Assembly (NCBI GenBank): GCA_001599815.1
Contig: BCIA01000003.1
Span: forward strand, 4,402,001 to 4,466,000
Direction: 5' to 3'
From: Furcasterigmium furcatum
Lineage: Eukaryota; Ascomycota; Sordariomycetes; Glomerellales; Plectosphaerellaceae
Length of the DNA stretch: 64,000 nt
The notes under the pieces are model-generated. The model saw nothing but the letters and a program-made list of their open reading frames with translations. It had not been told where the DNA came from and ran no database searches. This document shows positions 11,360 to 22,267 of this stretch, one piece after another. Made by a program: the position numbers and the translations under genes. How positions within the stretch are numbered: the first letter of the stretch is position 1; every line of letters starts with the position of its first letter.

Positions 11360-12907
11360 ATGGACGTCGCAATGTCCAGCGGCGCGCAGACCGACGACCT
11401 CGAATCGCTGCAAACCCTCATCGGCGGCAATGCGAAGACGGCGCGGTCCATCTTCCCCAACACAGTTTCCATTCCCTCCTCGAAGCGGCAAAGAACGGAC
11501 GACGCGGAAGAATCGTCAAACATCGAGCGGCGCTTCAGGCTAGAGTACGCCCATGTCCAACAACTCCCAGACGTCATCGCGGCGAAGCTGCCCCAGCCGA
11601 GCAAGGTACGAAAAGCAGGCTCGCGACCGGTCCCGCCAGGGCCAGGAAAGCCAGGGGCAAGGCCCGCCCAGAAACTCCTCGAAGGCCCGTCTGCGTCGCC
11701 GTCAGGCCCCGACGGCGCATCCCCCGCCCCTGCGGCGGCAGAGCCGACATCAGATGGTCAGCAGCTCATGCACATGGGCGGTGCCGGATCGATCGCGCCC
11801 AAGCCCCAGTGGCACGCGCCATGGAAGCTGATGCGAGTCATCTCGGGCCACCTGGGCTGGGTGAGGAGTCTGACGGTCGAACCGGGGAACAAGTGGTTTG
11901 CCAGCGGCGCCGGCGACCGGACGATCAAGATCTGGGATCTCGCGACCGGCTCCCTGCGGCTGACGCTCACGGGCCATATCTCCACGGTCCGCGGCCTCGC
12001 CGTCAGCCCGCGGCACCCGTACCTCTTCTCGTGCGGCGAGGACAAGATGGTCAAGTGCTGGGACCTCGAGACGAACAAGGTCATCCGCCACTACCACGGC
12101 CACCTGAGCGGCGTGTACACCCTGGCGCTGCACCCGACGCTCGACGTGCTGGTCACCGGCGGCCGCGACGGTGTCGCTCGCGTGTGGGACATGCGCACGC
12201 GGAGCAACATCCACGTTCTGTCCGGCCACACGCAGACCGTGTCGGACCTGGTGTGCCAGGAGGCCGATCCCCAGGTCATCACGTCGTCTCTCGACTCGAC
12301 CGTGCGCATGTGGGATCTCGCTGCCGGAAAGACCATGGGCGTCCTCACACACCACAAGAAGGGCGTCCGCGCCCTGACGACCCATCCCAACGAGTTCACC
12401 TTCGCCACGGGCAGCACGGGCAGCATCAAGCAGTGGAAGTGCCCCGAGGGCGCGTTCATGCAGAACTTCGAGGGCCACAACGCCATCGTCAACACCCTCA
12501 GCGTGAACCAGGAGAATGTCATGTTCTCGGGAGGTGAGCACTACTACCCAGCGGACAGACCAGCTCTCCGCAGTAACTGACCGCTTTGTTTGTCTAGGCG
12601 ATAACGGCTCCATGAGCTTCTGGGACTGGAAGACGGGCCACCGCTTCCAGTCTCTCGATACCACCGCGCAGCCCGGTTCCTTGGACGCCGAGTCTGGCAT
12701 TTTCTGCTCGACATTCGACCGGTCAGGTCTCCGTTTGATCTGCGGCGAGGCAGACAAGACAAGTGAGTGACACTACTACTAACGCTTGGAGTTCCGAACC
12801 CTGTGAACTAACCTCCCACAGTCAAAATCTGGAAGCAGGACGAGACTGCCACGCCCGAGTCACACCCCGTCATCTGGCAGCCTACCCTCAACAGGAGGAA
12901 GTTTTAA
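11360..12907 (+). CDS. PRP46: Pre-mRNA-splicing factor Prp46/PLRG1, WD40
   Basis: Three exons: 11360-12533, 12598-12762 and 12822-12907; 474 aa. Residues 1-150 are a low-complexity head with the basic patch SSKRQRTDD and a Pro-rich stretch. Residues about 155-465 form a seven-bladed WD40 propeller beginning WKLMRVISGHLGWVRSLTVEPGNKWF. Successive GH..WD repeats follow (TIKIWDLATG, MVKCWDLETN, VARVWDMRTR, TVRMWDLAAG, SIKQWKCPEG, SMSFWDWKTG, TIKIWKQDET). The order and wording match PLRG1/Prp46, a core member of the Prp19 (NTC) spliceosome activation complex in the nucleus. The C-terminus HPVIWQPTLNRRKF is also typical. The gene ends 105 bp from the convergent ORC1 stop. Confidence 0.93.
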
Positions 12908-13012
12908 GTTTGCGCTTTGAAGGAGCTATTCATGTATGATACCACGGGCGGATATAGAGGGGTAAAAGGCGGCATATTGCAGCCGGGATCCGAGGCCAGA
13001 CGCCAAGGTTTC

Positions 13013-15352
13013 TCAAATTGAAATACCTAATGCCTTGATATCAGCATCGTCACGGAGGGCCATCCGCACCTCCTCGTCTCCTATCGCCAGTCTCAGCTTA
13101 TTCGGCCTCTCCGGTTTCTGCGCCTCCAGCACGATGATCCCCGCGCCCGCAAGGTCCACGGCCGAGGACTGGATGCTCAGCGCCTCAGTGACCATGTAGT
13201 TCTCCGTCGGCCGACCCGCGCCCACAAGCGTGAAAGATGCCTCTATCGGTTCTAGGATGTCCTCCCCCGAAGACCCGGTGGCAAGCTTTATCATCCGGTG
13301 AATCTCGCCAAGGATATCACCGAACGTCGCATCCGACGTTCCACTCCTCTGCATCCGACCCAGCAGCGCGATGAGGAGCAGACGCGGGGTCAGCGCAAGG
13401 GCCCGCAGATACTGCTGTATCGGGTTGGAGGTGGCCTCGTTGATGGCTTTCTTGATGGTCGCGATCGTCACCCTGCCGGGTGCGTTGCGGGCGTCGGCCT
13501 CTGGTTTCCGCCCCTTTTTGCTCGGCGTCGACGGCTCCGCTGGGGCTTCTGCCTCGGCCAGCTCGACCGCTCTCCTGCAAATGTCGAGTGCTCTTCTCGC
13601 GTCGCCGCTGACTGCAGCTACTTTTCGGCTTGCGAATTGCACTGCATCTGGATCTACGATGTTTCCTGAGATCCCTTCCAGTCTCGACTGGATGATCTTC
13701 ATCAGCTGCTCGTGATTGTAGCCCGGGAAAGTGATTCTCGTCAAGCCTATTCGAAGCCGTTAGCCATTTATCTCCATTAGAGATGGGAATGTCCGTACCT
13801 AGACGGCTACTGATCTTGTTGCTTAGAGTACGCTCAGGCAAGTCCATAGTGTTGGCGACGGCAAGCACAATAAGCCTACTGTGCCGCAAAGCTGGCCAGT
13901 TGAAGAAGTTGTACATGACGCTCTGGTTCTTGGTGACAAGCTGGTCGAGCTCGTCCATGAGCACGACGCATGGAATACGTCTCGGGCTCGGGTTATTAAA
14001 CTCGCGCTCGAGCAGATCCAGCGCCTGCGTCGGGCTGACGCGCTCTCCTTTGAGAGCCTCCCATAGCAGACTGTACGACTGATGGGGGTCTGTGATTTTC
14101 ATGCCGTTGATCTCGACGAAGATGAAGTCGTCCAGCTCGTCTGCGCTCACGCTGCTCTCCAGCTTGGAGATGACCTCTCGCACTGTTGCCGTCTTTCCGG
14201 TGCCCGGTGTGCCGGCGATGTAGATACAGCTGCCGGTGCCGTCCACGATGGCCGCTTCGAGATGCGAATACACTGAAGCGAATTCGTTTTCGCGGCAGGG
14301 AAGACTCGTAGGTACCGAGGCGACGTGAAGCCGTGTTCGTGCTAGTTGGAAAGGAGAGGACTGCAGCTGTGTTGGGGAAATAATTCGAGTCGCCAGGGGG
14401 GTGAATTCCAAATTCTTCTTGACCATGATCCTGCATCATATATTAGAAGCGAACGACCATAAAGACCGGGCCAAGCATACCTTTTTCGCGAGCCAGGTGT
14501 CGACATGACTGATCGAGACTTTGACCGTGGTGTCGACACCTCCTTCTTCTGCCGCTTTGGCGTCCGCTCAACATCAGAGTCGTCATCCCTCGTAGCGACG
14601 TACGCATCGAGGGAGGCTTCCCGTGTCTTTCTGCGAGACCTCGTCGCCTTGGTGTTGGTCTTGAGAAACTCGATCAGTTCGTAGACATCCTCGCTGCCCC
14701 CGTACACATCTTCCCACACGAATTCATCCGTGTATGTGGCCGTCCTCGTATTGCATCCGCGGCGGCAGAAAAAGGTCTTGGAGCTGCGAGGCGCTTTGCC
14801 AGAGGGGTATTTCTTCATGAAAGCATCGTAGGAGACGACGTTGGCTTTGCCATTGATGGAGGCGAGAGGGTTCAGATCCCAGGATGGCGTAATGTATAGC
14901 TCGTTCTACAGAATCCTCAGCGTTAGCACCAGCCCAGACTCGGCCGATTGGGGTCATTGTGGACGTACCGGGAGGATATCCGTCCGCTTCTTCTCCTTGT
15001 TCCTAATCTCCTTATCGGTGGAAAACCACATGAAGTTGGCCGCCATGTCGCCCTCGTCATCCTCTTGAAAGTCGCAAATGATGGCCACCCAGGCTTCTCC
15101 AGTGCCCTCGGCCTTAAGGAGCACGCAGTCGCCGACATAGCATACGAACTTGTCCATCCTGGCCCCCACGATCTTGTGACTCTGACGCCGGGGCCGCTTC
15201 AACGTCGGTGTCGCCTCATCGTCGGCCTTGGACTTGTCGTAGATCCATTCCCACGGCAGGTCATCGGTGCCGAGCTCGTCGTCGGAGTCCTCTCGAGCGA
15301 CACCAGTCGAGATGATGCGCCGGGCCTTTCCCCGTGGCGTGCGGGGGGGCAT
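13013..15352 (-). CDS. ORC1: Origin recognition complex subunit 1
   Basis: Four exons: 15352-14969, 14905-14481, 14430-13799 and 13746-13013; 724 aa. The N-terminal third contains a BAH domain (DKFVCYVGDCVLLKAEG.. AAIICDFQEDDEGDMAANFMWF.. FVWEDVYGG), the nucleosome-binding module found in Orc1 and Sir3. A Ser/Lys-rich linker follows (TPKRQKKEVSTPRSKSRSVMSTP). The AAA+ domain has Walker A GTPGTGKTATV, Walker B CVVLMDELDQL, sensor 1 VLAVANTMDLPER and sensor 2 around VSGDARRALDICRRA, then a winged-helix region. This ATPase drives ORC DNA binding and MCM loading. Each intron junction keeps the family sequence continuous (for example SSRLG-LTRITFPGY). The gene is convergent with PRP46. Confidence 0.95.
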
Positions 15353-15673
15353 ATCCGATAGGAAGTGTCGCGTGGGTCTACAGAGTCGGTGGCATGAAAG
15401 GTCGATGAGCACTTTGTACACAATTGCTTCGTATCAGAGCTTCTTCGGCTGGACTGTGCTTTGCGACGTTGGATGGTGAACGAGCAATCAATCAATTGGG
15501 AGTGGAGCAGCTTCCTCACAGCGCGTAAAGTGGATGCAGCTCAGGCCCCGTCCCGACGCGTCTGAGCGGCGCGTCGTTTCACCAGGTCACGTGTACCTCC
15601 TTCCCCCGGGCAACCCCTTTGACACGGGAACTCTTATAAGCTCGCGATTTCCAGAACATGTTATAGGGGTCCG

Positions 15674-15766
15674 GCGCCGGTGGCCAAGGGGTAAAAATCT
15701 CAGGTAAGAGCCCAACTGAGCTTTCACGGCGCGGGACCGGGGCGAGTTCGACTCCCGCACTGGTCA
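15674..15766 (+). ncRNA. tRNA-like Pol III element (possible degenerate tRNA)
   Basis: A-box-like TGGCCAAGGGG at 15681-15691 and B-box-like AGTTCGACTCC at 15745-15755 sit about 64 bp apart, as in tRNA genes with an intron or long variable arm. GCCGGTG (15676-15682) can pair with CACTGGT (15758-15764) using two wobbles, and CTCAG/CTGAG can form an internal stem. I could not fold a standard cloverleaf: the acceptor register implied by the T-loop and the one giving best pairing differ by one base, and no unambiguous anticodon loop appears. So this is a tRNA-like internal promoter, not a confident tRNA. Confidence 0.4.
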
Positions 15767-15818
15767 CTGCCCTTCTCTTCGCAAGACAACTTGTGCTTGG
15801 GAAGGGCAGTGACCTTTT
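15762..15818 (+). terminator. Perfect 14-bp inverted repeat followed by TTTT
   Basis: GGTCACTGCCCTTC (15762-15775) is repeated as its exact complement at 15801-15814. Two more pairs extend the stem inward (one wobble), and TTTT follows at 15815-15818. The roughly 25-nt loop itself contains CAAG/CTTG. It directly overlaps the 3' end of the tRNA-like element, so it could be the 3' structure and T-run terminator of a Pol III transcript. Confidence 0.5.
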
Positions 15819-15955
15819 GCTTCTTTGGGCTGGAGATGGAAGCCCCTTATTTTTTTGGTCTTCTCTTCTATCGAGGCACAGATGATTGTCGTCGATTATT
15901 AAGTTGTTGAGTAGGTCTCTAGGCCCAGCATACACCACATCCCAATCCATGTTCC

Positions 15956-17109
15956 TCAGTCACCCTTCTTCGCATTCTCCGCTTGCACAATAGCCTCGAG
16001 CTTGTGCAGGCTGAACTTCCGATACATGACCTGGTCAAGAAGCCACTCGCCGAAGAATGTCCTCGCGAGCCAGACCTGTGTCGACAATCCGCCAACCCAG
16101 AACCAGTTCCGGGTGCCCCCGATGAGCCCGCCGAACCATCCATCGCCACGGAGCACTTCGGCGACCAGTTTCTTCGCAAATGCGTTCGTGTCCATGGTGC
16201 CGTTTTCCTGCGAGAACCTCACCATCTTGTAGAAGATGTCCTTGATGCGCTGGTAGACGGAGTCGGCGGGAAGCTCCCAGGGGTAGTTGGAGCCCTCGCT
16301 CTTGACGGTGCCCGTCATCGAAACAATGACCCGCACCCCGAAGGGCCGGAGTTCCTGTCGAAGGGTGCGCGAGTAGGAGTCGAGAGCGCCTTTGGACGAG
16401 GCATAGATGGAGCGGAAGATGTACGGTGTGATGGCAGAGAGGGAGCTAATCATGACGATCGTGCCCCGGGCAGCGATCAGCAGAGGGGCGAAGGTTTGAA
16501 CAGTTGCCATGACGCCGAAGACGTTGGTCTCGTACGTCTCGCGCACTTCGTCCATGTTGATGTCTGTAGCGGGGATGGTGTACCTCTTGCCACTACATTA
16601 GGACGATGGTCAGCTCGGTCTCCGGTATCTAGACGAGCTGCGCCCTTGCAGGCAAAGCCAACTTGAGAAGGATCTTACGCATTGTTCACGAGGATGTCCA
16701 GCCGACCGCCAGTCAGCTCCGAGACCTTGTTCTTGCAGGCCGTGAGAGTGTCCTGCTTGGTGACATCCAGCTCCAGGACTGTCATGCCCATGTCCTTCAG
16801 CTCATTGAGAAGATGGGGCCGGCGGGCGGTTGCCACAACATGGTAACCTTCAAAAGCATGTCAATGACTTGGGTATTTTCTCAGACTGGCCTCGGGAGTA
16901 TCCGTACCTTTGGAGTGAAACTCCTTCGACAGGGCATGGCCAATGCCGCCCGGGGTGCAGCTGGATGCTTGTCAGTCAACATCCAAGTGGGCAACGGAGC
17001 CGGGAGTCGGCCGAGTCTGGAGCCGGAGGAGATCCTGACAGGTGGGTGGGAGTCGGACTCACCCAGTGATAAGCACCGTCTTGCGGGGCTGCGCAACTTG
17101 AGATGACAT
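15956..17109 (-). CDS. AYR1: Short-chain reductase, AYR1-like (1-acyl-DHAP reductase)
   Basis: Four exons: 17109-17063, 16960-16908, 16847-16679 and 16592-15956; 301 aa. It is a classical SDR. The cofactor loop is built across two junctions as KTVLITGCTPGGIGHAL, followed by VVATARR, LDILVNNAG (NNAG motif assembled over the third intron), ISSLSAITPY (catalytic Ser) and YASSKGA (Tyr-x3-Lys). The C-terminal extension with FWVGGLSTQVWLARTFFGEWLLDQVMYRKFSL is hydrophobic and fits the membrane-associated Ayr1 group. In yeast these reduce 1-acyl-dihydroxyacetone phosphate with NADPH at lipid droplets or ER to make lysophosphatidate. The subfamily call rests on the C-terminus and GCTPGGIG; exact substrate is not certain. 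Confidence 0.85.
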
Positions 17110-17836
17110 GGCGGGCTACTTGATGACTGTGGATGAAATGGCCTCAGAAACGGTGCATCCTGAGGGGTTTCGCATGTTGGCAACTGAATTGCACAAGATG
17201 CGAGCCGAGGCGCATCTTCAGTCCACATGTCCGCCGGGACGCCTTAGTCAGCATTCCATCACCATGAACGATACCTCACTTCTATCAGCGAGCGCCTCAA
17301 CATCGAGACATACAACTCCAGCCAACAAGTTCAGCGGAGAAATCGGAACCTGCGCATACACTAATTACGCAGATATCACGGCCTCATTTCCACTTGGTCT
17401 CCGAGCTTACTCTTGTCCATCCGCTCAGCCTCTTGAGTTTAGGGGCAGCGCTAGCGCGCGACTCGGCATCGACTCCTTTAGCCTCTGAGCGAACGGGCCA
17501 CACCGAAGTCTTGGCCATTCTTTTCTCCGATCTGGGTTTAGCTTCATCGTCAGATCTACAACTGGACGCCGTCCCCGTCCATGGACAGGAGACGAGTCGC
17601 TTCATTGTCATGCGGATGCGCAAGACGCGGCCTCGGGGCTGATGTCGAACGTCGTAATCATCGTTCTGCAAATTCCTTTCCTTATCAAGATGCCAACCCA
17701 ACTGAACCCTGAGGGGACCTGACCTGACACTCCGTCGACTCACCTCCATCAGGACGAGACCAGTTCCAGCAGCCACCACCACCACCATCCCCCTTGTAGT
17801 TGCGAAAGCTTGTTCAGTTGATCACGAGGCTGCGAC
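17110..17836. other. Divergent promoter region, AYR1-like / Zn2Cys6 factor
   Basis: 727 bp between divergent starts. Frames such as 17108-17488 lack any family features. I see no further element. Confidence 0.45.
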
Positions 17837-19625
17837 ATGGTCAGCGAACCCCTCAAGCCCTGTTGGGCGTGTCGGAAAGCACGGCTCGTCTGCGATTTTG
17901 CCAAACCAGCCTGCCGTAAATGCCAAGCTCGAGGGACTGAGTGCCCTGGCTACGACTCCAAACCCCTGGTGTGGATTCCCAACGGGACGGTCAAAGCAAA
18001 GCAGCGGAAGAACGATAGGAAGAAGGAGCAGCAAACAAATCCGCAGCAAGGCCTGGTGAAGAAGCCGAGAAAGAAGCTTGCCGCACCATCACTAGAGCCT
18101 CTGTGGACGAAGCGCCCTCCCCTCTCGTTCGGCCTGAGTGAGCTTGCCATCCAGATCATCCAGTACTGTACGTGCTCCCATGCGCCCGCTGAACCTGTCA
18201 TTTCCCTCTAACAGGGCTCGTGGCCCAGACAATGTACGCATATCTCCCGATGTGGCAGCCTCCGGCGTCGCGGGTCCCAGCAACCCGTACTTTGTACCCC
18301 TCGAGGTCGCGCCCTATCTCTCGCCTACCATGCTTTACACCATGTCCTGTCTTGTCCTAGGACACCGTGTTCTGCAGATGGAGGAGAGCGAACATCGCAC
18401 AGACTTGAGCGTGCGGCTTCATAAGCACAGGGGCACTGCCATCACGTCCATTTCTGAGGCCGTTGCGGCCAAGGCCACGCAGGTCAACGACGAGACGCTC
18501 TGGTGTGTGTTGGCCTTTTTGCTTGCCGAGGTTGCCGGTCCTCAGATGGCTCTGTGGCAACCCTTGGGGTCGATTTCAGCCAATCCTACTCACGATCCTG
18601 AGCGAAGTAGGGCCATCATCCCGGGCTGGAGACTACACGTGGACGGGGCCTCGTCCATCATAGAGTTACGCGGGGGGCTTCCAAAGCTAGTCGTCTCTAA
18701 CCCCCCAATGAGGCCGATGCTCTTGTTCTACATTGTGTAAGTCCCAGGCCACTCCATCCTCATACCGCACATCTGCTCATCAGATGACAGGTTGGACGTC
18801 ATGAGCAGTGCGACCTCGCCCCCGATGTCAGCAGAAGAGGCACGCCGCCAGTTGGAAATCATCAGCATCTTGGATATTATCTACGGGGAAGGGCTTGCGA
18901 CAACAATCCCTTGCCCGCCGGAACTCTTCGCTGTCGTTATCCGTATCAACCATCTTCGATCTGTCATAGACGGGACTGATGCACCTGTCGAATCTTTCAT
19001 TCCTTCTGTGCGGGATCTGCTGAACCAGATCATTGCATTCTCACCAGACATCTGGGCGGCCAAGGTTACTACCTCACAACAAGGCAGCGTCTCTGCAAGG
19101 ATCAAGGACCTTGACATGGCCTCTGACGGAGTCCCTTCACCGGATACCGCAGTATACTCGCAGTCTCAAGAGTTTCTCAACTGGCGTCGCATCGCCGCCG
19201 CATTCAAATCTGCCGTGGGCCTCTACTGCATCTGCTCTTTGCTCGGACCAAATCCGGACGCGGTTTCAAGCAGCAATTTCAAGGACATTCATCCGCAGGA
19301 ACTTAAGGAGCACTTCCAGGGGACGCTGTATCAGAATTTGAAGGAGATCACGGTGATTCCGGAAACGAGAGACGTCAGGATGAGGAAACTAGTCCTCTGG
19401 CCGCTGGTCATCGCAGGGACGCAGCTAGGCGAGGAACACGGGCAGATGAAAGATACCATAAAGAAGGAGCTGAAATGGCTCAGCCTGGCGCTCGGAACGT
19501 CGTCGCCACTGGTCGGCATCAACGTGCTCGAGCGGATTTGGTGTGGGAGTTTGGGAATGACACCGGACGGGCAGCGGCCAAGTTGGGATGCCATGTTTGA
19601 CAGGCCGTATTCTTTCGTGATTTAG
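17837..19625 (+). CDS. Zn2Cys6 fungal transcription factor
   Basis: Three exons: 17837-18167, 18229-18736 and 18791-19625; 557 aa. The N-terminal binuclear zinc cluster is complete: Cys at 9, 12, 19, 26, 29 and 36 with the C-x2-C-x6-C-x6-C-x2-C-x6-C spacing. A very basic linker follows (KAKQRKNDRKKEQQ, VKKPRKK). The remainder resembles the Fungal_trans_2 regulatory domain (YYNVRISPDV.. NPYFVPLEVAPYL.. LVLGHRVLQ). The first intron was placed 18168-18228 rather than at the earlier AG because this restores QYYNVRISPD, the usual wording in the family. It reads toward the deiminase-like gene 344 bp downstream on the same strand; a regulatory link is possible but unproven. The target is unknown. 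Confidence 0.85.
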
Positions 19626-19969
19626 CGTTTTTAGTTATATGATGGTGCGAGGAGTCCCGCGGCCTCTTCGTCATCTGAGATTATGAATTTACGCCTCCCG
19701 TCAACTTTCCCGATTAGGAAGAAAAATCGCAGAATGCTGGCCGGGGTGGATCACGGCCGATCATCACGACGGCGGCCAGCATCCATCGGCAGAGTCTAAG
19801 CCACCTCGCTTGGCAAAGGTTGAAGAGAGCCGTCATATTCAGAGACCGAGCGTAAGCTCTTCTCAGAGGGAGCATAAAAGAAATGTCGTCGCCAGGTAAA
19901 ATGTTTGGTATCTTCCGATTTTCTCACCATCGGCGCAAACTCCAGTGTCACTAAGGCCCAGTCGACAAG
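19626..19969. other. Upstream region of deiminase-like gene
   Basis: 344 bp between two same-strand genes, holding the 3' flank of the Zn2Cys6 gene and the probable promoter of the next. No clear TATA box or repeat is seen. Confidence 0.4.
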
Positions 19970-21844
19970 ATGTATCCAAGGAACTTGCACCCCGCGACCT
20001 TCAGCGCCCTCACGTTCGTGCTTCATATGAACAATGGTCTCGTTGAAGCTGCAATGGGCCCTCACATCATCGGGGACAGCAATCGTGACGGGGTACTGAG
20101 CACCCTTGACGAGCCACAGAAGCACCTCTGGACCCCTGACCACGGAGTCATTTTCCTGCCCAACACCGGAGACTCCCCTGGGCGCTGTCCAACGGAAGAC
20201 CTCGCGGGAAATCCCCTCAGCAATGGAGAGCTAGCCCGTTGTCACGACGCTTCAGGGCATCTTTTGCTCTCGCCTGAGCTGGCTGCACCGCTCAAGACCT
20301 TGCCCCTGACGAATGTGTCCGACCTTGCGAGAGGTCACATCTACGCCGAGCCCGAGGCAGCATCTCGTCGTGTCCGCATCTTTTCCAGGAACGAGGCACA
20401 CCCGGCATCCGAATCTGACGGCTGGACGCTCCTGGACAAGGCCATCACGTTCAACGCTACCTCCCTCCGCAGCGGTATCGAACTCCGCATCGACGCCCGC
20501 GAATACATCACAGACCTCTCCGCCTGGGACGGCCACGCCAACATCCGCTTCGACGTGACAGACGGCGGCGTGACGGAGTCCGACTTCGTCGCGGCGCGCG
20601 TCGCCCCCGTCCTGCTGCACCATCACCTCCAGCGCCCGGTCCAGGTCCTCAGCACGGCAGGCAACGATACGTCCTCGCCGTGGCAGAAAAGGTTCGTGGA
20701 CGACCTTGATGAAATCTTGGGCTTGATCTACGCCGAAGAAGGACAAGTCGGCCCGAAGCTGACGCTCCTCAACCAGAGCGATGACATCTGGGCCCAGGAC
20801 TTCCTCGAGCCCTCCTACGTCCGTATGCCTGGGCCTGAAGGATGTTCCCCCGCGATACGGGTGCTCCTGAGGTCGGCGCAGTCGACGCGTGTGGCGGGAA
20901 GACAGGTGTTCGAGCAGCTCAGGGGCGACCGGGTGGCTGGATTCCAGCCCGGCCCGGGGTCTGGGTTTGGGTTTGAGGAGATCAACTCCGGAGGCAACAT
21001 CGAGACGCTGCCGCCCTACGTGTCCAAGTCGGGAGTGGCTTATCCCAACGGCCGGGTCATCATGGGAAAGCACTATCAGAAATATCCTGCTGAGTCGATG
21101 GTCAACTTCATCAATGCCCAGGGAGCGCAGGGCCCTGTTCTGTTTCTGGAAACCGGATGGCTTGTCGTCGGCCACGTCGACGAGATGGTACAGTTTCTCC
21201 CCTACGACAACGATCTCGGTTGGACAATCGCCGTCGCCGACACGACGGCTGCCCTGAAAGTTCTGCAGGACGCACAGTCTCAAGGAAACGGACACGCCAA
21301 GGTGGTCACTTACGATGGTGATGCTCCTTTCAGCCTCGAGACCCTCTTCCTGGACCACTCCAACTTCAACCTGACGATCGACGAGCTTATCAGCGACGAG
21401 AACATGATTCAGACCAACGCATACGCCCAGAAGCATATCGATAGCAACCTCGAGATCTTGCTCCAGGAAGTGGACCTGAGCAGGGACGACTTGCTTCGGG
21501 TCCCGACTCTCTTCAAGGACTTCACGTACCCCTGGCCGGAGACGCCGGACGGACTTCCATCTCGTCTCAGCCAGCCACTTCCTGGAGAGAGACTTCTCAA
21601 GTCCTTCTTCCCGCAGTCGATCAATGGGCTCGTCCTCGACGGCGGCAAGTACCTCGCACCCAAGACCTGGGGCCCGGTTGTGGACGGGGTAGACGTTCTC
21701 GAGGCCGCTGTCAAGGAAGTGTATGCGAGGGCAAACGTGTCTATTTCTTTCATTGACGATTATATGTCGCATCATGTTCGCGGCGGCGAAGTCCATTGCG
21801 GAACGAACACCCTTCGGGAGATGAGTCTCGGCGGTAATTTTTAG
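19970..21844 (+). CDS. Peptidylarginine-deiminase-like protein
   Basis: Single exon, 624 aa. The C-terminal two thirds matches the PAD_C catalytic fold (converts protein arginine to citrulline, Ca-dependent in animals). The four expected catalytic positions are visible: Asp277 in DDIWAQDFLE, His402 and Asp404 in VVGHVDEM, and the nucleophile Cys610 in GEVHCGTN. The SGGNIETLPPY motif is also characteristic. Near residues 35-70 there is GDSNRDGVLSTLDE followed by DHGVIFLPN, a DxNxDG calcium-loop-like block seen in bacterial and fungal PADs ahead of the catalytic domain. The N-terminus (ALTFVLHMNNGLVEA) is only weakly signal-like, so secretion is uncertain. Several N-glycosylation sequons (NDTS, NQSD, NLTI) would fit the secretory route. 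Intronless among intron-rich neighbours. Confidence 0.85.
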   Translation: MYPRNLHPATFSALTFVLHMNNGLVEAAMGPHIIGDSNRDGVLSTLDEPQKHLWTPDHGVIFLPNTGDSPGRCPTEDLAGNPLSNGELARCHDASGHLLLSPELAAPLKTLPLTNVSDLARGHIYAEPEAASRRVRIFSRNEAHPASESDGWTLLDKAITFNATSLRSGIELRIDAREYITDLSAWDGHANIRFDVTDGGVTESDFVAARVAPVLLHHHLQRPVQVLSTAGNDTSSPWQKRFVDDLDEILGLIYAEEGQVGPKLTLLNQSDDIWAQDFLEPSYVRMPGPEGCSPAIRVLLRSAQSTRVAGRQVFEQLRGDRVAGFQPGPGSGFGFEEINSGGNIETLPPYVSKSGVAYPNGRVIMGKHYQKYPAESMVNFINAQGAQGPVLFLETGWLVVGHVDEMVQFLPYDNDLGWTIAVADTTAALKVLQDAQSQGNGHAKVVTYDGDAPFSLETLFLDHSNFNLTIDELISDENMIQTNAYAQKHIDSNLEILLQEVDLSRDDLLRVPTLFKDFTYPWPETPDGLPSRLSQPLPGERLLKSFFPQSINGLVLDGGKYLAPKTWGPVVDGVDVLEAAVKEVYARANVSISFIDDYMSHHVRGGEVHCGTNTLREMSLGGNF

Positions 21845-22267
21845 AGTGAGACCTTGGATGGTCGCTTTCATCTGCGTCGGCAGATCCTTCTCTTCGTATT
21901 TCAGTCTTCTGTCATAGTTATAAATAGACATACCTCGATGTATCATGTGCCTGATCAATGTATTGGTGAGAAATGCTGTTGTAGTCCCCTGAAATCAGGG
22001 GTAATCTCGGTGAATCACTTCACCTGTCGGTCATTGCTCACCGAAATCGCCCCACCGAGTCCAAATCCCCACAGCCACACACAGCCAATCAGGTGCGCTC
22101 ACTGGCTTTGCACTGGAAAAAAAGTTTCCCAAGCTTCAGAACTCGATCGCAGAGCATCCGCAAACCAACGACAGCAACCCCCGACGACGACCACTCACTC
22201 CCAGCGTCCAGACACGAACCTTCCCGAACCAATCCATACCAGTCCCCGAGAAACAACCACATTCACC
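21845..22267. other. Promoter and leader of NOP10
   Basis: 423 bp between the deiminase-like gene and NOP10. From about 22130 to the ATG the sequence is A/C-rich (repeated CAACGA/CGACGA), typical of an ascomycete 5' leader. No other feature is seen. Confidence 0.45.

Larger units (their letters stand above)
15353..15955. other. ORC1-AYR1 spacer containing a Pol III-like element
   Basis: 603 bp with no protein gene. The left part is the ORC1 upstream region. The right part holds TATA-like sequences (TTATAAG at 15634, TTATAGG at 15661) ahead of the tRNA-like element and hairpin listed separately. The open frame 15579-15950 on the minus strand is an antisense shadow of that element. Confidence 0.55.

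Noticed and set aside
17844..21844. Zn2Cys6 factor plus deiminase as a biosynthetic gene cluster
   Set aside because: No core synthase, tailoring set or transporter nearby; two adjacent genes do not make a cluster.
20252..21958. 568-codon minus-strand frame opposite the deiminase-like gene
   Set aside because: Antisense frame of a GC-biased gene; no domain, while the plus strand carries a full enzyme family signature.
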